NCBI GenBank assembly: GCA_963931865.1
Contig: OZ007510.1
Location: 15,294,111-15,358,110, forward strand
From: Axinella damicornis
Taxonomy: Eukaryota > Porifera > Demospongiae > Axinellida > Axinellidae
Direction: 5' to 3'
DNA length: 64,000 bases
Positions 56,409-64,000 of the stretch are shown one piece after another (position 1 is the stretch's first letter; each line of letters opens with the position of its first letter). Made by a program: the position numbers and the translations under genes. Under the pieces are notes generated by a model. The model saw only the letters and a program-made list of their open reading frames with translations, made no database searches and had not been told where the DNA came from.

Positions 56409-56860
56409 ATTTGTGTTTCACATGCACCATATCATTGCAATATTTGGTACTTATTTTCACATAGAAAAAAGAGATAAGTAGCAGCGCTAGTTATAACACT
56501 TCATTCCTAATAATATTATTTGTGTGTATACGTAGCTATACAGGGTACGGAGTTGTAATAGCTAGTTCTAATCTTGTATTTTGTGAGTTCAGGGTGTGGG
56601 TGTGTGAGAGTGGAGAGAGGGTGGAGGGTGCAGTGGAGTAAAGAGGACTATTTTAATGTGCAATTACATGATGGTCAAATACTGTCAACTATTGCAGGTC
56701 AATTGAGGGTTTGAGCATGGCACTCCCTGTTCTCTGGATTCTACTTCACGCGGTCCTTCCTCACAGGTAGATCAGTACCCTTTTCTGATCACTTCTGCTT
56801 CGAATTCACACCACCATTGAGGGCCACCTCACACACAAAAGCATAAGGTGTACATTTGTT
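56409..56860 (+). other. 3' flank of copy H, paralogous to 62,948-63,480
   Basis: ATATCATTGCAATATTTGGT, GCAGCGCTAGTTATAACACT and GGGTGTGG-rich sequence recur at 62,967-63,190. It leads into the dynein-like exons. No gene. Confidence 0.55.
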
Positions 56861-56899
56861 CCTTTTCGTATGTGTGTGTGTATTGTACTAGCTATGCGC

Positions 56900-57440
56900 G
56901 ACGGTTATGTATACACCATCCCTATTGACCACCTTGGGTTTGAGTTTGAGGTGCTGAAGGAGGAGGGAGACATTGACTGCAAGCCTGAGGATGGTGCCTA
57001 CATCAAGGTAGCCAGCATACTCTCAAACACACACATACACTGTGTAAACAATAGAAACAGTCATCCCTCGCATCATTGTTAACTAGCTCATCTCTGCTCC
57101 ATATTGGGTCTGTCTCTGGAGGGGGCACATTGGGACAGGGAGAAGATGGTCATTGGAGAATCATGCCCTGCCAATCGTATCCCCTCTCGCTGGAGTGTAG
57201 TCGTTGCCCACGATCGGTAGCCTCGAGCTCTCAGACATTATTTTTTAAATGTCCTGATTGCCTTTGACTTGATGCTGCAGCCTGGTGACAAGAGCAAGCC
57301 TTTGAAGAAAGGTCAACCTATGTCACCCCTGTCTACAAGACTAGTGCACATGATTGCGGTGTTCCCTCAAGAACGGGCCATTCCACCAACTATTAATATT
57401 ATTTTATATATGTCTTGACCATCCAGCTCTCCTCACACAA
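56900..57440 (+). pseudogene. Dynein heavy chain C-terminal fragment 5 (5' part, with intron-like gap)
   Basis: This is the fullest copy. At 56,905 there is YTIPIDHLGFEFEVLKEEGD and then CKPEDGAYIK, running into AAG|GTAGCC, a plausible donor. After about 90 bp, an exon-like segment at about 57,107 encodes GLSLEGAHWDREKMVIGESC. At about 57,285 follows PGDKSKP; at 57,320, TYVTPVYKTSAHD; then RTGHSTNY and VLTIQLSSH. These are successive parts of the axonemal dynein heavy-chain C-terminal domain. Frame breaks and a missing DTLPVIWLKP-type region show decay. The final segment lies beyond a 3.3-kb insertion, at 60,707-60,764. Confidence 0.8.
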
Positions 57441-57448
57441 TTAACACT

Positions 57449-58451
57449 TTAAGGTAGGAAGCACGGCATCGGCGAAATCGCGCAATTTTGCTCATGAATA
57501 ATTAATGAGATGATGTCACTCGCATACGGTTATTTAGAGTTATTCATCTGTTTACGTTTTCCCATGGCGGCAACCGGAATAAACAAGGGGGGCTTCTCTC
57601 TTTGATGCGGCTAGCGGCCCTTTCAAGTTTCAAATCGGTACTCTGATGTGGCCGTGCGGTACCTTGAAGATTTGTTTGAACACTCTTTTTTTTTTTTTTT
57701 TTTTTTCTTTTTTTTCTTTTTTTTTTTTTAAGTAAAGAGCTATTCTGGCTTATTGAATGTAGCGATGGGCTATCTGAGTGTGAATAGCTAGGTGGAGTGA
57801 GCAGGAATGTTTGTGGGTCTGCTGAAGTGGCCGAAGAACAGCCTGGAAAGTGAACAGCCTCCGACAGTTCCCTGGCCAAGGTACTCTAGAGAGTTGACCT
57901 TTCGGCATTACAGGCCCCGCCCATTTTCGTGTTAGGGCGAATTTGGCTGGTTTGGTAGCTGGACTGGGCTGGTGAGAGGCAGTAGATATGTGGCCAAAAC
58001 TCTGTAACCGAGAGGTGAACGTGGAAAAGCATCCCTAGTTTTGCAGGGGGTAGGTTGACCTTTTGAAGGGTGCCCTTGGCTTGAGTCGGTTTTAGTTGGT
58101 GTGTGTGGAATTTTTTTTGAAAGCCTAGGGTAGCCAAACCTCTGTTTTTGAGGGTGGCAGTGAGTTTTGGGCTGTAGCCTGCAAGTGAGGAGGGCAGGTG
58201 GTAAATCCATCCGTAGTTTTTGGGCCTGTTTTGTGTGTGTATTGGTGATGGGGTCAGAGTGTGGGTGGGGCCTTGGAGAGGGTCCAAATTTTCAGTTTCG
58301 TAGAGGGCCTTAAAATTGAGTTTTAGGGCATTTTCAAGCAGAGGGAGCAGTTTGATGCTAAGTATTGCTGAAACTTGTGTACGCTTTGATGCTGCCCATT
58401 TATCCATCAACTTGGTTTCGGAGATCGCGGTACCCATGTTTACTACCTTAA
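57449..58451. repeat. ~1.0-kb TTAA-ended unit, copy 1
   Basis: Begins TTAAGGTAGGAAGCACGGCA and ends with the inverted TACTACCTTAA. It contains a TTTTTTCTTTTTTTT tract (57,688-57,730) and minus-strand ORFs of 111 codons (57,544-57,879; Lys/Arg tract from the T run) and 191 codons (57,886-58,461), neither with a known domain. Identical ORFs in copy 2 reflect recent duplication, not conservation. Confidence 0.8.
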
Positions 58452-59214
58452 GGGCCATCACAAGGCTTTAATTAGGCTAGTGCAATGACAAATCCTAACA
58501 CTGGAGTTTGGCCTAACCCTGTAGATCCTAGCCCTATGAATATCATTAACCCTGATCCGGGTTAGGGTGATCCCACTAACCTTGGTGTGGCTATGAATCT
58601 CATTAAAACCCAGTGGGCATGGGATAGAATCCAGTCTTTCTGTCTGCTCATGAATAATAATGAGTTAGGATTAGATAGCTCCATGCTGTGCTCGTGAGCG
58701 TGTTGGACTTTAGTCAGCTGTCCGATGGGAGGGTTGGCTAATGTTGACACTCATGAATATCATTAGTGACCATCTGTCAGATCGTTGGTGGTGTAGCATG
58801 GGGTTGAAAGCATTGTGTGTTGTGTGATGCATTATTCGTAAATTCACCCTGAGACTCCACTCTCTCCTAACCCTGACAACCAGGGATCATGAATATCATT
58901 AGCCCTAAATTGGGACTCATGACTGGTATTGTTGTCCAAATTGACGTCAATGAATCTCATTAAAGCCTTCAGCTTTGGCTGAGATTCAGCTTGTCTGTCA
59001 GCTTCATGAATAAGTAATGAGCCATTTTCAGGTAGCCGTGTGTAGCAATCGTGAGCAAGATTGCCTTTAGTTTGCTGTTTGGAGGGAAGTTTGGCTTGTG
59101 TTGACTCTCATGAATATCATTAGTGATGTGCTTTCAGTTCCCATGTAGTGTGGTTTGGGTTCAAGTGAAGGCTAGTAAGCTGGAATATTCATGAGTTTTA
59201 GTTAGGGGTTTGGG
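58452..59214. repeat. Middle segment with two diverged ~360-bp halves
   Basis: ATGAATATCATTA, TGAATCTCATTAAA and CATGAATAA.TAATGAG words recur in the same order in 58,547-58,800 and 58,889-59,140 (for example CTCATGAATATCATTAGTGA at 58,751 and 59,108). This marks an old internal duplication. No ORF is supported. Confidence 0.65.
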
Positions 59215-60215
59215 TTAAGGTAGGAAGCACGGCATCGGCGAAATCGCGCAATTTTGCTCATGAATAATTAATGAGATGATGTCACTCGCATACGGTTATT
59301 TAGAGTTATTCATCTGTTTACGTTTTCCCATGGCGGCAACCGGAATAAACAAGGGGGGCTTCTCTCTTTGATGCGGCTAGCGGCCCTTTCAAGTTTCAAA
59401 TCGGTACTCTGATGTGGCCGTGCGGTACCTTGAAGATTTGTTTGAACACTCTTTTTTTTTTTTTTTTTTTCTTTTTTTTCTTTTTTTTTTTTTAAGTAAA
59501 GAGCTATTCTGGCTTATTGAATGTAGCGATGGGCTATCTGAGTGTGAATAGCTAGGTGGAGTGAGCAGGAATGTTTGTGGGTCTGCTGAAGTGGCCGAAG
59601 AACAGCCTGGAAAGTGAACAGCCTCCGACAGTTCCCTGGCCAAGGTACTCTAGAGAGTTGACCTTTCGGCATTACAGGCCCCGCCCATTTTCGTGTTAGG
59701 GCGAATTTGGCTGGTTTGGTAGCTGGACTGGGCTGGTGAGAGGCAGTAGATATGTGGCCAAAACTCTGTAACCGAGAGGTGAACGTGGAAAAGCATCCCT
59801 AGTTTTGCAGGGGGTAGGTTGACCTTTTGAAGGGTGCCCTTGGCTTGAGTCGGTTTTAGTTGGTGTGTGTGGAATTTTTTTTGAAAGCCTAGGGTAGCCA
59901 AACCTCTGTTTTTGAGGGTGGCAGTGAGTTTTGGGCTGTAGCCTGCAAGTGAGGAGGGCAGGTGGTAAATCCATCCGTAGTTTTTGGGCCTGTTTTGTGT
60001 GTGTATTGGTGATGGGGTCAGAGTGTGGGTGGGGCCTTGGAGAGGGTCCAAATTTTCAGTTTCGTAGAGGGCCTTAAAATTGAGTTTTAGGGCATTTTCA
60101 AGCAGAGGGAGCAGTTTGATGCAAAGTATTGCTGAAACTTGTGTACGCTTTGATGCTGCCCATTTATCCATCAACTTGGTTTCGGAGATCGCGGTACCCA
60201 TGTTTACTACCTTAA
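59215..60215. repeat. ~1.0-kb TTAA-ended unit, copy 2
   Basis: Same ends as copy 1 and, by eye, identical apart from the T-run length and one base (GATGCAAAG for GATGCTAAG near 60,121). It carries the equivalent minus-strand ORFs (59,389-59,643 and 59,650-60,201). Confidence 0.8.
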
Positions 60216-60706
60216 CCGATGAAGCCGTCTACAGACGGCATGAGATTTCATCAGTGATGTCAGACTTCCGGCAATGTCCTTGGGAGATAGGCTCTGCGCC
60301 GGCAGAGAGGGCGGGGCAGGGGGAGGTGGGTGGGTGCACCCGAAGGGTGCAGACAGCATGGCGGTGTTTGGGCTTAGCCTTGAAGAGCCCTTGGTTGGAG
60401 CCCAGCGGGCCACTTCTGTCCTCCTTTGCACAAATGGGCTGAGAAAACAGTCCTCTCGCCTTGTAGGCCCTCCTTTTCTGGCAGTGAAGCATTCAGTCTA
60501 GTCGAGCGATGGTCGGCCGAGAGCCGTGACTATTGGATGTCCCTTGATGGGTGGGTGTGGTTAAAGTCACGAAAGTGTAGAGGGTCAGGTGTGTGGAGTT
60601 TGGGGGCTGAAAAGCTGAGAGAACTGGAGATATGGTAGGTTTAATGCATCCATGCGCTACTAGAGACCTCCTCCGGAGAAAAATAATTTATCGGTTAATG
60701 GGTTAA

Positions 60707-60764
60707 ACCACAGAGCCACTTGATCAACAGAGGTGTGGCCGTACTCTGCCAGCTTGATGACTGA
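60707..60764 (+). pseudogene. Dynein heavy chain C-terminal fragment 5 (3' part)
   Basis: Continues the interrupted copy with sequence for a [19 protein letters not shown] end and TGA, followed by the usual flank (GAGCACTGTCCTTTGATTTA). His-Leu replaces the normal His-Trp. Confidence 0.75.
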
Positions 60765-61858
60765 GCACTGTCCTTTGATTTAGTTAGTAACTGGCTGTGA
60801 GCATGCTGTATCAGGCAACCCGATCACTTGGTGTGAATGCACAGGTCAAATTATTCTGCCATTTATTGTTTGATTGTTTGTGTGTGCGTTTGTACAGACC
60901 GCTAGCTCGTCCATGAATGTTATGAGGTACCACTTGCACCTTGAGTGCCATGCCCTTACTGGGCAGGTATAGCTCAATGGAAACCATATAGCGGTTACTC
61001 TGTTTTCAGTGAACTCCCATGCACTGCGGCAAACTAACCGCAGAGAACCACCAAATTAATTACATTTCTGGTTTAACTTAATGAGCCAAACAGTGGATAC
61101 ATTAGTCAACATCAGATGGATGCATAACTAACTGGGTGAGTAGCTGCCAAACACATGATTACTACATACTTCAGCTTAAGTAGACAAGCATCTGCCTTGC
61201 TTTTACGGAAAGACTTGTTGTTTATGAAGTATGACGACAGAATTCGATAGAGCGACTCTTTGGAATGGTGGATGGTAGATATGCATGTTTGTCCATTCTC
61301 TTCATGGTACTTACAGTCAGCTATGCATCATCTGCTGGTGTTACCTGGTTAGTTTGCAGTGCATGGGAGTTCACTGAAACCAGAGTAACCACTCTATGGT
61401 GGGTTATTTTAACTGAGTATTTTTCCAGTGATATATGCTTTGCTATGAGTGGGCCAAGTGCTTACATGACTGTATGACTGTGTGTTGACCTTGGAGGCCC
61501 AGAATTAAGTAGCTACAATTTGTGAGTCATGTAGCCACGTACCCAGGCCTTCTCACCCCAGCAGTTGTTGTTTGCAGTGCTGGTGTTAGTATACAAATAT
61601 GCATAGTAATCAGCAAAGTCTGAAGTGAGGGCACTTTGAACTTGAGGGTCAAAGTTCATTCATTCCTACTGTCTATGAGTAGTACTAATTCAGTTAGTAC
61701 ACCTGTGTATGCAAATTGCAGTATGGAGTGATTGATATACACTTTCACTTTCCCTGCAATTGTCACTGTAGCTGAGTCTCAGTAGTACCCACTCAGTCAG
61801 AGGTACAATTCACCTGCAACTTTTGTGTGGTTACTGAGCTGAGCTGTAGCTGGTTGTC
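60765..61858 (+). promoter_or_regulatory. Spacer and upstream region of 7TM copy G
   Basis: Dynein 3' flank words, a partial KCLHDV-region copy (CACTTGCACCTTGAGTGCCA at 60,931; TGAGTGGGCCAAGTGCTTAC at 61,446; GAGGCCCAGAATTAA at 61,493), then 61,140-61,858 parallel to 31,680-32,390. A 61,000 segment (GTGAACTCCCATGCACTGCG) is an inverted relative of 61,360 (GCATGGGAGTTCACTG). CACCTG lies at 61,811, 48 bp before the start. Confidence 0.5.
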
Positions 61859-62947
61859 ATGGACTCCCACGATCTCTTCCTGTCATGCTACAACATGACA
61901 CTGGGACAGTACAGAGCTCTAACTCTGGCAAGGGCACTCACGGGAGCAGCAGGATGTATTGTCTCCCTTACTGTGCTGGGAATAATTGTTCTCACTGCCA
62001 GGAGAAAGGCATGGGAGAATATTTCCAAGAGACTCTACTTTGCCGCAATCTTCTACGTGTTGTTCTATTCCATTATGGCAATAGCAGCAGTGAACTACTC
62101 CCATCCTCCTTCCCAGCAGTCAAGGTGGTGTGAGGCTGTGGCCTATCTCCTCCATTATTCTGGCACACTGGTGGTTGCCCATTACTTAGCCTGTGCTATT
62201 GCTGTAATGCTTCAAGTCACTGTACCAGTGTACCAAGCAGTTAGGAAGGGGAACGATAGGATGTGTATCAGTCCTAGGAAAGCAAAACTCACGGAAGCAC
62301 TTTTATTCCTGATCCTGTTTCTTTCTCCTCTTCTGAACACTTGGGAGCCGTTCCTCCCTCAGTTTGCACCTTACGGCAACTATGGTCCACTGTGCTGGTT
62401 TCGCTTGGAGTTAACTGACAACTGCACTACTAATACTACCCACAAGTCTGACATTAATGCACTGTATCTGCAAACCGTACCTTTCGCTATCGTAGCTTTC
62501 GTAGGCTCTGTGCTGACATCCATGACGCTAGTTGCTCTGTGTGGCATGTATTGCAAGTTTCGAATGAGAACAACTGGAACTCGTATCAGCAGAGTTATTC
62601 CTCCAATGGCAATTCTGATATTTGTCATATTCCTGTTCGGAGTATATTTCACAATAATATCTGTCAACTACAGAAATGTCAACTCGTTCTCTGCCTGGCT
62701 AAGCAACGTGACGGTGACATTGGCGGTCAGTGTTGGATTACTAGTGATTGTAGGAGTGTACGTTCACTTCCCAATGAAACTGTGTCTATACCCCAAAAAT
62801 TCACCTTCAACTCAGCCATCACTTCAGAACCCCACAATTAGGACAAGTCGTGCCAGTCAAACTGTTCCTAGTCAGACGGTGGCATACTTGGCTCACGAAA
62901 CAGTCACCACGACTGAAGCTAGTCCATTGATTGTGCAGTTAAAATGA
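61859..62947 (+). CDS. 7TM receptor-like protein, copy G
   Basis: An intact single-exon ORF of 362 residues. The N-terminus is MDSHDLFLSCYNMTLG, and TM1-TM4 are near-identical to the family except VAHYLACAIAV in TM3 and KLTEALLF before TM4. TM5 to TM7 carry the D-type variant: IVAFVGSVLTSMTLV, TTGTRISRV, FVIFLFGVYFTIISVNYRNV, SFSAWLSNVTVTLAVSVGLL. The cysteine pair and the NCT and NTT sequons are present. The tail is EASPLIVQLK, so the last residues differ from the INIVK-type ends. It is likely a functional receptor with a binding region similar to copy D. Confidence 0.85.
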   Translation: MDSHDLFLSCYNMTLGQYRALTLARALTGAAGCIVSLTVLGIIVLTARRKAWENISKRLYFAAIFYVLFYSIMAIAAVNYSHPPSQQSRWCEAVAYLLHYSGTLVVAHYLACAIAVMLQVTVPVYQAVRKGNDRMCISPRKAKLTEALLFLILFLSPLLNTWEPFLPQFAPYGNYGPLCWFRLELTDNCTTNTTHKSDINALYLQTVPFAIVAFVGSVLTSMTLVALCGMYCKFRMRTTGTRISRVIPPMAILIFVIFLFGVYFTIISVNYRNVNSFSAWLSNVTVTLAVSVGLLVIVGVYVHFPMKLCLYPKNSPSTQPSLQNPTIRTSRASQTVPSQTVAYLAHETVTTTEASPLIVQLK

Positions 62948-63404
62948 TATTTGTGTTTCACATGCACCATATCATTGCAATATTTGGTACTTATACTGTC
63001 CTTTGCATATTTTCACAGAAAAAAAGATAAGTAGCAGCGCTAGTTATAACACTTCATTCCTAATATTTGTGTAGTTATACAGAGTACAGAGTTTTAATAG
63101 CTAGTTCTAATCTAGTCTCGGTCCCAGACCCAAACCCACCCCAGCACGGATCGCATCTAGTATCACTTTTGTGTGTGAGAGTGGTGGAGGGTGCAGTGGA
63201 GTAAAGAGGACTATTTAATGTGCAATTACGTGAAGGTAAAATATAGTCAACTATTGCAGGTCAATTGAGGGTTTGAGCATGGCACTCCCTCTGTGTTCTG
63301 GGTCTCTGGATTCTACTTCACCCAGTCCTTCCTCACACGTAGATCAGTATACCCTTCCCTGTTCACTTCAGCTTCAAACAAGTTCAAACCACCATGGAGG
63401 GCCT

Positions 63405-63408
<4 letters not shown>
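62948..63408 (+). other. 3' flank of copy G
   Basis: Paralogous to the flank of copy H at 56,409. It contains GGTCCCAGACCCAAACCCAC near 63,120 as a local difference and a GCATGGCACTCCCT word preceding a degraded exon-like stretch. No gene supported. Confidence 0.5.

Positions 63409-63499
<91 letters not shown>
63409..63499 (+). repeat. (CA)n microsatellite
   Basis: About 45 CA units with one GCAC interruption (near 63,437). The same position in cassette H (56,832) has only ACACACAAAAGC, so it expanded after duplication. Confidence 0.98.
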
Positions 63500-63503
<4 letters not shown>

Positions 63504-63559
63504 CATAAGGTATACATTTGTTCCTTTACGTATGTGTGTGTGTATTGTAGCTACTAGCT

Positions 63560-64000
63560 ATGTGCAATGTTATACACCATCCCTATTGACCACCTTGGGT
63601 TTGAGTTTTAGGTGCTGAAGCAGGAGGGAGATATTGACTGCAAGCGTGAGGATGGTGCCTACGTACGTATGTCAAGGTAGCCAGCATACTCTCAAACACA
63701 CGTGTAAACTGTGTAAACAATAGAAACAGTCATCCCTCGCATCATATTATCCATTTAGCTAGCTCTCATCTCTGCTCCATATTGGGTCTGTCTCTGGAGG
63801 GGGCACATTGGGACAGGGAGAAGATGGTCATTGGAGAATCATGCCCTGCCAATCGTATCCTCTCGCTAGAGTGTAGTCGTTGCCCACGATTGGTAGCTTC
63901 TCAGACATTATTTTTCTTAAATGTCCTGATTGCCTTTGACATGATGCTGCCTGAGCCTGGTGACAAGAACAAGTTTGAGGAAAGGTCAACCTATGCCACC
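63560..64000 (+). pseudogene. Dynein heavy chain C-terminal fragment 6 (continues beyond window)
   Basis: Same order as fragment 5: TACACCATCCCTATTGACC (YTIPIDHLGFEF, then an in-frame TAG), EGDIDCK, an AAG|GTAGCC donor-like site, the GLSLEGAHWDREKMVIGES segment at about 63,785, and PGDKNKFEERSTYAT at the window edge. The in-frame stop at 63,608 and a TACGTACGTATGTC insertion mark it as decayed. Here the PGDKNKFEE part is better preserved than in fragment 5. Confidence 0.75.

Larger units (their letters stand above)
57441..60706. mobile_element. 3.3-kb composite insertion in the dynein fragment
   Basis: It splits the sequence for SSHN | [22 protein letters not shown] coding, which is continuous in fragments 1 and 4 (CAGACAAACCACAGAGCC). 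TTAA occurs at both outer ends (57,441 and 60,703). Inside are two nearly identical ~1.0-kb units in direct orientation (57,449-58,451 and 59,215-60,215), a 763-bp middle segment and a 490-bp unique right part (60,216-60,702) with a GC-rich stretch. No transposase is recognised. Whether the outer TTAA is a target duplication or part of the ends is unresolved, since the uninterrupted paralogues lack TTAA there. Confidence 0.7.

Noticed and set aside
57544..57879. Lys/Arg-rich protein with a nuclear-localisation-like run
   Set aside because: The basic run is the translation of a T-rich tract whose length differs between the two copies.
57886..58461. 191-codon minus-strand ORF conserved in two copies
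   Set aside because: The copies are near-identical over their full length, including noncoding parts, so ORF identity is not evidence of selection. No domain recognised.
57441..60706. Certain TTAA target-site duplication of a piggyBac element
   Set aside because: The uninterrupted paralogous sequences lack TTAA at this point, so the TTAA may be part of the element ends; left as unresolved.
63273..63618. His/Thr repeat ORFs
   Set aside because: Translation of a (CA)n microsatellite.
26018..64000. tRNA, rRNA or snRNA genes
   Set aside because: I saw no convincing A/B-box cloverleaf or rRNA-like conserved core; a covariance-model search could still find one.

Overview
The window looks like nuclear DNA of an invertebrate animal. 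It holds intronless seven-transmembrane (7TM) receptor-like genes, the last-exon signature of an axonemal dynein heavy chain, a glutathione S-transferase exon with a splice acceptor, Ty3/gypsy and APE-type non-LTR retrotransposon remnants, and an exceptional density of palindromic MITEs. I suspect a marine sponge or similarly compact early-branching animal, but nothing in the sequence names the species.

Layout. (1) 1-26,000: one uninterrupted minisatellite that runs off the left edge. It is built from a 10-bp word (CTCTACCTGG) and an 11-bp word (CTCTACCTCTG), with higher-order variants. Very long ORFs occur in all plus-strand frames because the words contain no stop; I do not regard them as genes. 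(2) 26,018-28,145: a foldback element with ~500-bp inverted arms, full of CCCATGGG and TTAAGTC words, enclosing two smaller palindromes and a possible captured exon. (3) 28,146-28,853: a short GC-rich minisatellite, then a 445-bp MITE with a 7-bp target-site duplication. (4) 28,854-64,000: a tandem segmental duplication, all on the plus strand. Its cassette is [conserved upstream block, single-exon 7TM gene, noncoding spacer, dynein heavy-chain C-terminal fragment, sometimes a GST C-terminal fragment, an unidentified 'KCLHDV' fragment]. There are seven 7TM copies: four appear intact (32,391; 41,426; 53,386; 61,859), one has a shortened tail (36,588), two are frameshifted (29,378; 51,209). An eighth survives only as its C-terminus (56,330).

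Mobile DNA has repeatedly broken the cassettes: non-LTR retrotransposon remnants on the minus strand (33.7, 38.1-40.4, 45.7-47.0 and 50.5-50.9 kb), a gutted Ty3/gypsy element (47.8-50.1 kb), TTAA-ended elements (47.9 and 57.4-60.7 kb), and hairpin insertions from 28 to 1,324 bp. Because the cassettes are paralogous, several insertions can be compared directly with an empty site elsewhere in the window.

Functionally, only the 7TM genes and possibly the GST exon look like surviving coding sequence. The dynein and GST fragments appear to be passengers copied along with the receptors. The most notable features are the recent receptor expansion with mosaic variation in the second half of the protein, and a 26-kb satellite whose 10/11-bp units average one DNA helical turn.
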